Origin: Desulfovibrio sp.
GTDB taxonomy: Bacteria; Desulfobacterota; Desulfovibrionia; Desulfovibrionales; Desulfovibrionaceae
Direction: 5' to 3'
Length of the DNA stretch: 64,000 bases
NCBI GenBank assembly: GCA_030145055.1
Contig: JAQYWK010000002.1
Span: forward strand, 372,001 to 436,000
Part shown: positions 1 to 9,016 of the stretch, piece by piece
How positions within the stretch are numbered: the first letter of the stretch is position 1
How the letters are laid out: every line of letters begins with the position of its first letter
Notes under the pieces: generated by a model
What the model was told of the DNA's origin: nothing
Database searches by the model: none
Seen by the model: only the letters and a program-made list of their open reading frames with translations
Program-made: the position numbers and the translations under genes

Positions 1-2869
1 AAATAAGCTTCAACCCATCTTTACCGGACTCAAGATTATGAACCTGAGCAAGGTACCGCTTCATGCTGCGAGCTTCTTCGATTGTTCTCACGAACGGCAA
101 CATCAAGTGTAAGTTGGTTCCGCCGAAAACCCCGCGAGACAGTTTGAACGCCTCGAGTTCCCAATCATGAACATCTCTTGAAACACCGCGATACCCAAGC
201 ATAGGATTATCTTCATGGTTTTCAAAAAGAAGTCCGCCAAGCAGGTTATGATATTCGTTGGTTTTAAAATCTGTTGTCCGGTAAATGATATCTTTACCAT
301 AAAAAGCCATGGAAAATAGAGCAAGACCCTGCGATAGAGTTTGAATATAATTCTCTTTACCAGAACGGAGTCCACGTGATTGAAGGAGAGAAAAGATGCG
401 CTGACGTAAAGTGCGGACTTCATCCATTTCGGATTTAAGTCCCATCTTAAGCGCAACTTCTTCACGTAAAGCTTTAATATTTTCATTAATCTCAATGACC
501 ATCGGATTCTCGGAGGCTTTCGCAACCATGTCAGAAATTTCATCCGACGACTCCGAGCGTCTGAAAATAAACTTGGAATCTGTAACTTCTTCCGCCCCGG
601 GCTGAATACCTAGTGCAGCCCTAACATGATCCTCTATTTTCACAGAGGTTTTTAAGACATATAAACTTTCAGCCGCATGTTCGAGGTAATGATCAAGCTT
701 TTTATCAAGCTCTCTAAGCTTACGATGCATTGCAAGAACTTCTTCCGTGCCGCGAGCCGTGTCACCGCTGGCAAGAGCATCCATCTCGACGGACAGCCCA
801 GTAAGTGCGCCTACATATTCCCTTAACTTAAGATTCAGTGAAATAAGCCCTGAATCAAGCTGAGATTTCATAACAGTGGTAAGTCTGCCATCCAGCTCAT
901 CAAGCTTATGCTGAACAAGTTTATCGAGTTCTCCGTTATCGTACGCTTCAAGAGCAAGTGGATGTGCACCAACATTGCCGAGCATGAATTCTGCTCTAAG
1001 CAGACCGACTTCGAAATCAGGAACTTCTCTCAGACGGGACAAAAACAGCGACTGACCAACATCCGCAAGAATAAGTCCGACCTTAGTCTTTGTTTCCGGC
1101 AGAGTTGAGGTATCAATAGTACCGCCAACTTCTCTAAGAGGAAGTAATCCGCGGTAGACCTTGCCTCTTGAGCCATCAACAGTAATCTCCTGTCCATCTA
1201 GAGAACGGAGAATTTCAAGGCGCTGAATTCCGATAATTGCCGGAATTCCCAGTTCGCGCGAAGTAATCGCAGCATGACTGGTATCACCGCCAACATCCGC
1301 CAGAATCCCTGCAGCAATACGCATACCCGGAACCATATCAGGATCTGTGCGTTCAGCCGCCAGAATATCACCTTTATTAATTTTGTTAAGCTCAAGAGCA
1401 GATCGTAAATATTTAACAGTCCCCTGCCCAGCTCCACGAGAAGCTCCATTACCTTCAAGAATAACTTCCGCATCCTCGAGAGCCTTTGGATCAACTTCAA
1501 GCCTGCGCATAAAGATGGTATCAGGATGATGCTCGAAGTCTTCATTCCAGCGAGTTTCCGGACGAGCCTGTACGAACCACAGCCGGTCCGATGCATCGAG
1601 ACAAAACTCGGTATCCATGATCATGCCATCATACGCATGACTGATGGAGCGAACGCCTTTGGCAACCTCTTCAGCCTGAGCCAAAGACAAAGACCATCGG
1701 TAAACTTCATTAGGCTGAACCTTTACGACCTTAGTCCCGCCCTTCTCGCTGTAAACAATCTTTTTATCCTTACTACCCATATAACGGACAACAACCTCTG
1801 AGCCGTCATCACGCTGGAAAACATAAAATTTATCTGGAGTAACCATTCCGCCAACAACAGCTTCGCCGAGACCGTAACTAGCATCAATAGATACAAGGTC
1901 CTTACGGTCAGTTCCACGGCAACCTGTGGAGGTATCAGCGCTAAACGCAGTACCTGAAATAACGGGATTAATCATGCGCATGATACAAACGGAAAGGGAG
2001 GTATTTTCGATAGCCCATTCTTTCTTCGCAACTTCTGCAATAGAAGCATCTCCGGTATTTTCAGCCAGAGTTACAGCGTCAAGAATCGCTTCACGGCGAT
2101 AAGTCATACTACGAAGATTATATGCCGAGGCACAATCCCAATGATATGCTTCGGAACAATTATCATCACCGATGATATTCAAATAAGTATCTTGAAGTCC
2201 GGCAAAAGCTTTTTTACGGCTATCTTCACCTGCTGCGGAGGATCTAACTGCAACGGGCTCATTCTCAAGCCCGGCATCCTTGCAAATACCGAGATATGCA
2301 AACTTAACAGCTTCATCAACCTCTTTTGGAAGATCAACTGAAAGAATAGCACTCTGCACCAAAACAGATCTTTTGCGTAATTGATCAATGCCTTCAGGAG
2401 ATGTTGCAAAACCTTCAACAACATTATTGATGAAAGTTCTAAGCTGAATCATAGTGTCAGAATGTTTTTCTGCTTCTTCTCTGATAACGAAAGAGATCGA
2501 ACGAACAAAGTTCTGAATAAATTCGGTGTCGCTGTTAACTTCTTCACTGTGCCAATCCACAGCATTATATTGAGCGTCAACAACAGACCTTACAACGCTG
2601 GCATGGACTTTTGTTTCATCGAGTAATTTATGAAAAGCGAGAGAGGATATAGCTCGAAACTGCGGAGATCTGATACCTTCAACCTGACTGATCAGAGCCG
2701 TATTATAGTTCTTACCACCAACAAGAAGCTCTGCATCTTCACCAATTTTAACAATATCAGAGCCAGCCAAAACCATTTGTTGCTCAAGTTGCTTTACAAC
2801 TTGGCTTTTCTTAGGAGCGGCAGCCTCATCTTTATTAGCGGACCCAGTTTTTCCAGTCTTACCAGCCAT
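1..2869 (-). CDS. ppsA: Phosphoenolpyruvate synthase-type enzyme, C-terminus beyond window edge
   Basis: Open from an ATG at 2869, behind a strong GGAGG ribosome site, to the window edge (956 codons, 3' end missing). It should convert pyruvate, ATP and water to PEP, AMP and phosphate for gluconeogenesis. The N-terminal half has the ATP/pyruvate-binding signature (AVRSSAAGEDS followed by FAGLQDTYLNI). The swivelling phosphohistidine domain shows GGDTSHAAITSREL, with the histidine near residue 532. The visible C-terminal part starts the PEP-binding barrel (LMLPFVRTIEEA). E. coli PpsA is about 790 residues, so this is the long form I associate with Desulfovibrio; the extra length is a helical, charged region between about residues 600 and 850. 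A pyruvate,phosphate dikinase-like role cannot be fully excluded. Confidence 0.85.
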   Translation of the reverse strand, partial: MAGKTGKTGSANKDEAAAPKKSQVVKQLEQQMVLAGSDIVKIGEDAELLVGGKNYNTALISQVEGIRSPQFRAISSLAFHKLLDETKVHASVVRSVVDAQYNAVDWHSEEVNSDTEFIQNFVRSISFVIREEAEKHSDTMIQLRTFINNVVEGFATSPEGIDQLRKRSVLVQSAILSVDLPKEVDEAVKFAYLGICKDAGLENEPVAVRSSAAGEDSRKKAFAGLQDTYLNIIGDDNCSEAYHWDCASAYNLRSMTYRREAILDAVTLAENTGDASIAEVAKKEWAIENTSLSVCIMRMINPVISGTAFSADTSTGCRGTDRKDLVSIDASYGLGEAVVGGMVTPDKFYVFQRDDGSEVVVRYMGSKDKKIVYSEKGGTKVVKVQPNEVYRWSLSLAQAEEVAKGVRSISHAYDGMIMDTEFCLDASDRLWFVQARPETRWNEDFEHHPDTIFMRRLEVDPKALEDAEVILEGNGASRGAGQGTVKYLRSALELNKINKGDILAAERTDPDMVPGMRIAAGILADVGGDTSHAAITSRELGIPAIIGIQRLEILRSLDGQEITVDGSRGKVYRGLLPLREVGGTIDTSTLPETKTKVGLILADVGQSLFLSRLREVPDFEVGLLRAEFMLGNVGAHPLALEAYDNGELDKLVQHKLDELDGRLTTVMKSQLDSGLISLNLKLREYVGALTGLSVEMDALASGDTARGTEEVLAMHRKLRELDKKLDHYLEHAAESLYVLKTSVKIEDHVRAALGIQPGAEEVTDSKFIFRRSESSDEISDMVAKASENPMVIEINENIKALREEVALKMGLKSEMDEVRTLRQRIFSLLQSRGLRSGKENYIQTLSQGLALFSMAFYGKDIIYRTTDFKTNEYHNLLGGLLFENHEDNPMLGYRGVSRDVHDWELEAFKLSRGVFGGTNLHLMLPFVRTIEEARSMKRYLAQVHNLESGKDGLKLI

Positions 2870-3025
2870 CACTTCCTCCTTACGCACCATGATAAAAGTT
2901 ATCCTACGAAAGAATTAATTACACTAAAAGCAATCCGCCAATATAAAGTTGTAAACTTACAATTTTTAACTTTGAATTCTTATTTATCTATATACGCTAT
3001 TTGTCGCAAAAAACAGGATTAAATT

Positions 3026-3064
3026 CAAAAAACTTGGGCAACTTAATAAAAAATTGTCCAAGTT
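3026..3064 (-). terminator. Intrinsic terminator after birA
   Basis: An 11-bp stem (AACTTGGGCAA at 3031-3041 with TTGTCCAAGTT at 3054-3064, one G-U pair) is followed by a short T-run on the minus strand. It lies in the 266-bp gap between birA and ppsA, so ppsA probably has its own promoter. I see no other convincing element in that gap. Confidence 0.55.
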
Positions 3065-3135
3065 TATTTCAAATTCATAGATCAAATTAACTTAACTAAA
3101 AGAGTCATTTAAGAGCTCTAAAAACATTTCTGGAT

Positions 3136-4059
3136 CTAGAGAGGCATCACGCTTCCAGAATAAACACTATGTTTTACTCCATCTTTCTCAATTATTAATC
3201 CGCCATCAGGACAAAGACCACAAATGCGCCCCTCCGTAACATCCTTCGGACCATCCACTATTCTAACTTCTTCTCCGAACCACACTAACTGATCCGCGAG
3301 TTCTGCAAGAAAATCTTCTGGATCTTGAGTAGAAACAATCGAATCAAAATTTTTTTTGAAATAACTCACTAGCTCAATCCAAGTTTCAAGCGGGCCAAGT
3401 TCCATTTTATCAGTATTAATTCTTGCAGCTTCAACGGCATGATCAGGGCGAAGTGCATCTTTCTCAGGCGCAGAAGCAGTATTTAAACCAATACCGACAA
3501 TAACAGCAGAACCACGCTCCTCAATAAGCATGCCGCCGACTTTTTTGCCATTCATAAGAATATCATTAGGCCATTTTAGCTGAGCATCAACGCCGATATC
3601 TTTAAGAGCTTTGCAAGTAAGATAGCCAACGATTAAGGGTAAAATTCTAGTCCACACAGGACGCTCTTCACCGGGAGCAGCAGTCGGCAATGCTGGCCAC
3701 TTAATTGCGCCATAAACATTGCCGGGAGGAGAAATCCACTCACGTCTGATTTGGCCTCGCCCGGTATGCTGCTCAAGCGAAAGTACGCTTCCCCACTCAG
3801 GCAGATCTTCCAAAGAATTCAGCCGCCATGCAACATCAAGACTAGAGAGACAGCATCCGCTTATGGCAATCGGGATACCCTTACGAGCGCCGGACAACCA
3901 TGTTGAGTAGGTTCTGTATTCAGCATTTTCGCTGTTCCACGGACTGAACTGTTCAATATCTCTGGCCCATAGAGGGTGGGATTGAAAAATTTGTTCAGGA
4001 GTTACTTTGGGAATGGGGCTTTCATCTTTTCCGCTGACAATGGTAATTCGTGTTATCAT
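3136..4059 (-). CDS. birA: Biotin-[acetyl-CoA-carboxylase] ligase, no DNA-binding domain
   Basis: A 307-residue biotin protein ligase that activates biotin to biotinyl-AMP and attaches it to a carboxylase lysine. The biotin/ATP-binding loop reads GRGQIRREW and is followed by GNVYGAIKWP. The catalytic-core motif KWPNDILMNGKKVGGMLIE is intact, and a small SH3-like BPL_C domain closes the protein (VRIVDGPKDVTEGRICGL). The first 80 residues do not look like the winged helix of E. coli BirA, so it should be a ligase and not a repressor. No biotin-dependent carboxylase gene is in view; it lies between a terminator-bounded ppsA and unrelated signalling genes. Confidence 0.9.
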   Translation of the reverse strand: MITRITIVSGKDESPIPKVTPEQIFQSHPLWARDIEQFSPWNSENAEYRTYSTWLSGARKGIPIAISGCCLSSLDVAWRLNSLEDLPEWGSVLSLEQHTGRGQIRREWISPPGNVYGAIKWPALPTAAPGEERPVWTRILPLIVGYLTCKALKDIGVDAQLKWPNDILMNGKKVGGMLIEERGSAVIVGIGLNTASAPEKDALRPDHAVEAARINTDKMELGPLETWIELVSYFKKNFDSIVSTQDPEDFLAELADQLVWFGEEVRIVDGPKDVTEGRICGLCPDGGLIIEKDGVKHSVYSGSVMPL

Positions 4060-4143
4060 GGCTTATTATCTCACATACTAAGGTTTCATGGCAAGAGCCG
4101 ATAGCCCAGTTTATACACACTTTTGATACTCGGTAGTAAACCG

Positions 4144-5298
4144 CTACTCTTTTTTATTTAGTTTAATTTCCCTGATCATATCGAGCAATTCTTCTTCCAC
4201 TTCATCAGCTTCATTAAGGTCAATAGCATCCGCACCTTTTGAATCTTTCATTATGGCAGTAACAATTTTTTTAGAAGTAGCTTCAAGAATCCGTGCTCTC
4301 CCTTCCTCTCCGGCAGTTGAAAGCAGAATTCCAAGTTTATAATAACCAAGCCGATTAAAGACCTGCTTTAACGTTCCAAGATCAACAAAAACGATATCAT
4401 CAATGGATTCCAATTCTTCCACAGACTTCCGTACACGTTTCTTTTCCTTGAAGTAATCATGCCCCTTGTTCTTCACCCATCTGGACGTTGCTTCCTTATG
4501 TAGAACGCATATATCTTCTGGAAAATCACCTACGCCAACTTTATTGTAAATGACTTCAGGCAAAGAACCAAACATAACCGAAAAATCATTAATATCAATA
4601 TAATCGGTATAGCAGAGTTTTCCACTAAGATTATTAACATCCTTTGATAAAGTTTCAGCAACTTCCAAAAAGTGTGCAGGATCAGATATTTCGATAAAAA
4701 CTCTACTGCAAACAGTATTCATCGTAATCAAGTTAAAAGAGATTGCCGCCTTAAGCATCCTTTCAATCTCAAAATCAGAAATATTTATTATACTGCATAG
4801 TTCGGCGCAAAAATCTTTATGACAAATACCTGGATCTTTATCGCTGACAGGACCATTGACACGGACAGGCTCATTAACAAAAATTCTGTACTTCAAATCT
4901 AAGAGACGACATAAGGTCATCCACGTATTTCCACTTCTATTTTCAACAATTTTTTTATCAGCGGCCGCAAGTCTTGAAGAAAGGACACGCGCGAGATGGA
5001 AGACCGTAGGATGACTTTTTTTAAGTAAAAGCAGTACGAGTTTGGACGTTAGAACTAATAAAGTACAGTCGGTCGAAGCTTCCGCTCCGGCAACACGTGT
5101 ATTGCGTGAAATGATAGCCATTTCACCAAATATTTCACCAGAACCAAGTGTCGCCAAAACGTTTTTAATGCCGTTGATCTCTTTAACAATATTCACACTT
5201 CCCTTGTGAATCAAATAAGCAAAATCACCAATATCTCCTTCACGAAAAATCAATTCGCCTTTAGAATATAATTTCGATTCAGGTTTTAGGGAACTCAC
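4144..5298 (-). CDS. Cyclic nucleotide-binding protein with HTH-like and FliG-C-like regions (copy 1)
   Basis: 384 residues. Residues 1-120 form a CRP-type cNMP-binding barrel (ELIFREGDIGDFAYLIHKGS; phosphate cassette FGEMAIISRNTRVAGAEA). There is no CRP-type winged helix. Around 232-295 lies a segment of the form 'F..-IY.K...-FP-..-W...-..F', which resembles AlpA/MerR-like small HTH domains (weak). Residues about 298-352 (DDIVFVDLGTLKQVF through EGRARILEATSKK) follow the FliG C-terminal consensus 'F.dlv.lDdr.lq.lL ... ekil.n.SkR'. It is a tandem paralogue of the next gene upstream, 44 bp away. No enzymatic domain is visible. I infer a second-messenger-responsive protein; its partner is unknown. 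Confidence 0.7.
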   Translation of the reverse strand: MSSLKPESKLYSKGELIFREGDIGDFAYLIHKGSVNIVKEINGIKNVLATLGSGEIFGEMAIISRNTRVAGAEASTDCTLLVLTSKLVLLLLKKSHPTVFHLARVLSSRLAAADKKIVENRSGNTWMTLCRLLDLKYRIFVNEPVRVNGPVSDKDPGICHKDFCAELCSIINISDFEIERMLKAAISFNLITMNTVCSRVFIEISDPAHFLEVAETLSKDVNNLSGKLCYTDYIDINDFSVMFGSLPEVIYNKVGVGDFPEDICVLHKEATSRWVKNKGHDYFKEKKRVRKSVEELESIDDIVFVDLGTLKQVFNRLGYYKLGILLSTAGEEGRARILEATSKKIVTAIMKDSKGADAIDLNEADEVEEELLDMIREIKLNKKE

Positions 5299-5342
5299 TT
5301 AGCAACTCCTTCAAAAGTCAGACATTCATAAGCACGCATTAA

Positions 5343-6545
5343 CTATAAACCTTTCATTTTTTTAACTATGTCAAGAATTTCATCAGAACACTCTAGAACC
5401 TCAATATCATCCGCTTCACGAGATGCAGGAGGTTCATCAGTAAGTATTCTGGCATTCTTCTTGGTAATATTATATAAAATTTTCTTTTTGTTTCGCTCAT
5501 CAGCTGCAGAATAAAGTACAGAAATTTTGTAATAGTTAAAACCCTTAAGAGCTGCTTGTAACGTTGGATTATCAATAAAAACAAAATCATCAACATTATG
5601 AATTTCGCTAAGTGACTTTTTAGGAAGCTTGAATTTTTTAAAAAAGGAAGGATCCTTATCTTTGCTCCAATCAAGCGCTTTTGCCCGGTTGAAGAAAAAA
5701 AGATTCTCAGGAAACTCAGCCTTCATAATCTTACTGTAGATAAAGTCATCCTTACAACCTGTTCGCTTAGCAAGATCAGAAAAAGAGATAAAGTTCATTT
5801 TAAGTACAAGCTCGGATCCCAGCTCCTGAACTTCCGCACATAGCCTCCTGAGCGAAGGTAAGAACTCATTATGATCCTCAATTTTTATATACCGCTCAGC
5901 GAATGCGCTTTTGCCATCTTTCTTTATGGACTTAAGATCGATCATCCTGAAATTAAAAACTGTCTGCAAAAAAGTATCTATTTCAATAGTAGAAAAAACC
6001 GCGAGCCCTTTAACTACTTCTGTAAAAGTCGTAACTGACAATCCCAAATCATAATTTTCTATTTTGAACTTTTCGGCTCTCGGGGTGTAAGCGTAATCTT
6101 TGTAAGCAAGGTCAAGTATTGTTGCTAGGGAAATAAGCGGCCCACCAAGCTTCGAAGTGCTATTTACCGCATTATTATCAACTCTTAAAACCCGCTCAGC
6201 AAGCAGCTCAACCATCTTTTTCACTGTCACAGGGGAGGCATCAAGAAACCGATTCAAAATATCTGTCGTAAGCGGAACGAGTTCACAATAAGTGGCAGCT
6301 TCAGCATTTGCAGTTCGCCGTTTATTAGCAAGCAGTGCCATCTCTCCAAAAATATCACCACGTTGCAGAGTCATCAGAATAGTCTTTTTATTGTTAATAT
6401 TTTTGAACATATTAACCGAACCAGACTTGATCATGTAAGCAACGTTACTTTCCTGACCTTCATGGAAAATAACTTTACCACGATGATAATTCCGAATCGT
6501 GGGTGACGTCTTTGTCGTCATGGACATTAATGGTGATTTCGCCAT
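5343..6545 (-). CDS. Cyclic nucleotide-binding protein with HTH-like and FliG-C-like regions (copy 2)
   Basis: 400 residues, same order of parts as the adjacent downstream copy. The cNMP barrel covers residues 15-135 (KVIFHEGQESNVAYMIKSGS; cassette FGEMALLANKRRTANAEA). A long helical stretch follows, then an AlpA/MerR-like segment at about 250-312 (LAKRTGCKDDFIYSKI, then FPENLFFFNRAKALDW). A FliG-C-like segment follows at about 317-370 (DDFVFIDNPTLQAALKGF, KKKILYNITKKNARIL). The two copies agree best in the barrel and the last 150 residues, so they look like an old duplication. Copies 2 and 1 are probably co-transcribed. I know no named family with this order of parts. Confidence 0.7.
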   Translation of the reverse strand: MAKSPLMSMTTKTSPTIRNYHRGKVIFHEGQESNVAYMIKSGSVNMFKNINNKKTILMTLQRGDIFGEMALLANKRRTANAEAATYCELVPLTTDILNRFLDASPVTVKKMVELLAERVLRVDNNAVNSTSKLGGPLISLATILDLAYKDYAYTPRAEKFKIENYDLGLSVTTFTEVVKGLAVFSTIEIDTFLQTVFNFRMIDLKSIKKDGKSAFAERYIKIEDHNEFLPSLRRLCAEVQELGSELVLKMNFISFSDLAKRTGCKDDFIYSKIMKAEFPENLFFFNRAKALDWSKDKDPSFFKKFKLPKKSLSEIHNVDDFVFIDNPTLQAALKGFNYYKISVLYSAADERNKKKILYNITKKNARILTDEPPASREADDIEVLECSDEILDIVKKMKGL

Positions 6546-6575
6546 ACTTACGTAAAATTCCTTATCAGTCTTAAG

Positions 6576-7259
6576 TTATTTCTGACTTTTCCGCTTCTTA
6601 ACAAGAGCTAAAACCTTTTTTACTACCAGTGGGAATAAACCTAAAATAACAAATGATATTAGAACGCTAGGCTGAATAATTCCTACCAGAGAAGTTATCT
6701 GCCCCAATTCCTTTCCTGCATTTACGAAAACCATTGTGCCAGCTAGCATTCCTACTTGAGAAACCCAGTAAAAGGTTCCTAATTTAATAGGAGTTAATCC
6801 CATAACAAGGTTAATAACAACAAAAGGGATAGCCGGAATTAGGCGCATTGTGAATAGATAAAATGCACCTTCTTTTTTTATTCCTTCGTTGACTTTTTCC
6901 AGTTTATCTCCAAACTTACGTTGGACATGATCTCTGAAAAGATAACGAGAAAAGAAACAGGCAATGGTAGCACCTATACTGCTTGCAAAAGATATCGTAA
7001 CAACAGCCACTGTAAAGCCGAATAAAGCTCCACCAGCAAGCCCAAGAACCGCCGCCCCGGGCAGATTCAACCCCACAATAACAACATAAACTAAGAAAAA
7101 TGCAGCAACAGCTTTAACGGGATGCAAATCATAAAAAGATTGAAATTCCAGCCGTGAGCTTTTTAAGTAATCTAAGGTTAGGAATCGACCAAGATCGAAT
7201 GCAAAAAATGCAACAATCCCAACCACAAGCAATATAAATATTAAGATTTTGTTTTTCAT
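6576..7259 (-). CDS. TVP38/TMEM64 (DedA-like) inner-membrane protein
   Basis: About 227 residues with five or six membrane segments. The SNARE-associated/VTT signature is clear: GAAVLGLAGGALFG, then FFSRYLFRD, then the re-entrant TMRLIPAIPFVVINLVMGL. Members of this family are linked to lipid scrambling and membrane-potential homeostasis; the substrate here is unknown. I take the ATG at 7259; an in-frame TTG two codons upstream (7265) is equally possible because neither has a strong ribosome site. The next gene (copy 2 of the cNMP proteins) starts 30 bp downstream on the same strand, so they may share a transcript. Confidence 0.85.
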   Translation of the reverse strand: MKNKILIFILLVVGIVAFFAFDLGRFLTLDYLKSSRLEFQSFYDLHPVKAVAAFFLVYVVIVGLNLPGAAVLGLAGGALFGFTVAVVTISFASSIGATIACFFSRYLFRDHVQRKFGDKLEKVNEGIKKEGAFYLFTMRLIPAIPFVVINLVMGLTPIKLGTFYWVSQVGMLAGTMVFVNAGKELGQITSLVGIIQPSVLISFVILGLFPLVVKKVLALVKKRKSQK

Positions 7260-7337
7260 TAACAATAAGATACCATCTACAGTGATTTTGGCAAGAGTTC
7301 TTAATATATTATTAACTAAAAAATAGAGCCGTATACA

Positions 7338-8483
7338 ATGATTAACGCCAGTAACATGATATCCATTTTAGCGGTCGGAGGCTCAGTCAGAGATCTGATT
7401 CTGGGCAGACAGCCGAATGATTTTGATTTCTTAGTTGCCAAAGGAACCGTAGCAGACTTCCAGAAAGCATTCCCGAGAGCAAAGCCTGTGGGCAAATCAT
7501 ATGAAGTATTCTTCCAGAACGGACTTGAATTTTCGTTTCCAAGAGTTACAGGAACCAGCACCGAAGACACCATCGATCTTGATCTTGCGGCCAGAGATTT
7601 TACTATAAATTGTTTCGGTCTGGATCAGGATGGCGAACTTTACGTACACCCTAAGGGACTTGAAGATTACGCATCCAAAACCTTGCGCCCCGCCTTCGCA
7701 GACACATTTAAAGTTGACCCACTGCGTGTTTTCAGAGCGGCAACCTTCCTTGCCAGATTTCCTGACTTCAAGGCTCATCCATCCCTCATCAAAGGAATGC
7801 GGGAAGCAGGAAAACAAGGATTACTGGAAAATATAGCTCCTGACAGAGTCGGCGTAGAACTTATCAAAGCCATGAAAAGCGCTAAACCGGGGAATTTTAT
7901 AAGAATACTAAATGAAGCGGATTGCCTTCTGCCGTGGTTCAAAGAGCTTGCAAACTCCGATCAAATTCCTGCTGGACCAACAAAATATCATGACAAATCT
8001 ATCCTCGGTCATATAGCTGAGGTGATGGATAAAGTGGCAGGAAATCCGATAACCAGTTGGATGGCAATGTGCCACGATCTAGGCAAAGTCTTAACATCTG
8101 AGAAGTATTTACCCTCGCATCGAGGGCACGACAAAAAAGGGGTACTACCTGCGAAAGAACTAGGTAGCAGACTGCTACTCCCGAACAAATATATCAAAGC
8201 TGGAGAACTAGCTCCAGAGCTTCACATGGATGGTGGCAATTACACCATTCTGCGCCCCGGAACAAAAGTAGATCTGTTGATGAAACTTAATTCACAAGGA
8301 TTGGTAGAAAACATGGCAGATCTATGCAAAGCCGATAGAGGCGTTGATTCCATGGAAAAAGCGCACTCTGACTTAGAAGAAATTCTAAAAGTGCACTTAG
8401 CGGAAGAAGACCGCAATCTAGGTAAAAAGTCGGGTAATAAGCTCAGAGAACTTAGAGCGCAGCGGCTGAAAGAATTAAGTTAA
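7338..8483 (+). CDS. cca: tRNA nucleotidyltransferase / poly(A) polymerase family protein
   Basis: 381 residues. The class II nucleotidyltransferase head is at the N-terminus (AVGGSVRDLILGRQPNDFDF, with the DFDF metal-binding pair), then TIDLDLAARDFTINCF and DPLRVFRAATFLARF, the usual tRNA-CCA/PcnB signature. An HD-type site follows (MAMCHDLGK near residue 237). CCA-adding enzymes with an HD domain act on tRNA 3' ends; motif reading alone cannot separate CCA-adding from A-adding or poly(A) enzymes. Both visible tRNA genes in this window already encode CCA, so a repair role is likely. Start ATG at 7338; an internal ATG at 7356 would also keep the whole nucleotidyltransferase core. Confidence 0.85.
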   Translation: MINASNMISILAVGGSVRDLILGRQPNDFDFLVAKGTVADFQKAFPRAKPVGKSYEVFFQNGLEFSFPRVTGTSTEDTIDLDLAARDFTINCFGLDQDGELYVHPKGLEDYASKTLRPAFADTFKVDPLRVFRAATFLARFPDFKAHPSLIKGMREAGKQGLLENIAPDRVGVELIKAMKSAKPGNFIRILNEADCLLPWFKELANSDQIPAGPTKYHDKSILGHIAEVMDKVAGNPITSWMAMCHDLGKVLTSEKYLPSHRGHDKKGVLPAKELGSRLLLPNKYIKAGELAPELHMDGGNYTILRPGTKVDLLMKLNSQGLVENMADLCKADRGVDSMEKAHSDLEEILKVHLAEEDRNLGKKSGNKLRELRAQRLKELS

Positions 8484-8510
8484 AGCTCTCCCCACTTCTA
8501 CCCGCTTACC

Positions 8511-9002
8511 TTATTGAAACAAAAACTTATATTGCTCCGCAATTTTATCAGTCGCATTCATCAACTTCGCCGCAGTAGTTTCAACAGTCCGTAAATTCAC
8601 AGTCCCGATGCTTTCACTGAGGTAAAATGGAACTACATCCTCGCTCTCAGCAAAAGTCCAAATCACCGCATAAATCGATCCAATTTCAGGACGTTCACTA
8701 AATTCGCTACGTGATAGCACCTTTATTCTGATAGATTTTAGAGACTTATCCGCAAGCTTAAACAAAACAGATTTCCTAAAGTTCTCCTTTAATTTTAGTG
8801 CCAAAGTGCCGCCAATTTCGTCATCTCCGACATGGTCAACAACAATAGCAACTCCATCTTTCTGCACAGCTTCTTTCACGTCTTTGACGACTTCTGCAGG
8901 CTTAGATTTAGCATTTGGAACTTCTTTAGCCTGCTCGGCAAAAGCATATGAACTGAAACACAGCAAACTTATTGCAAATAGTGTAAAAATTGTTTTTTTC
9001 AA
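8511..9002 (-). CDS. Secreted protein of unknown function
   Basis: 163 residues starting at a TTG (9000-9002) with a GGAG ribosome site about 8 bases upstream; no ATG fits better. Residues 1-22 form a signal peptide (KKTIFTLFAISLLCF, cleavage after AFA). The mature protein is lysine-rich at first, then has alternating strands. I recognise no family. It follows the 258-residue gene upstream by 14 bp on the same strand and converges on cca with only 27 bp between, without a visible terminator. Confidence 0.7.
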   Translation of the reverse strand: MKKTIFTLFAISLLCFSSYAFAEQAKEVPNAKSKPAEVVKDVKEAVQKDGVAIVVDHVGDDEIGGTLALKLKENFRKSVLFKLADKSLKSIRIKVLSRSEFSERPEIGSIYAVIWTFAESEDVVPFYLSESIGTVNLRTVETTAAKLMNATDKIAEQYKFLFQ

Positions 9003-9016
9003 TTTAATACTCCAAA

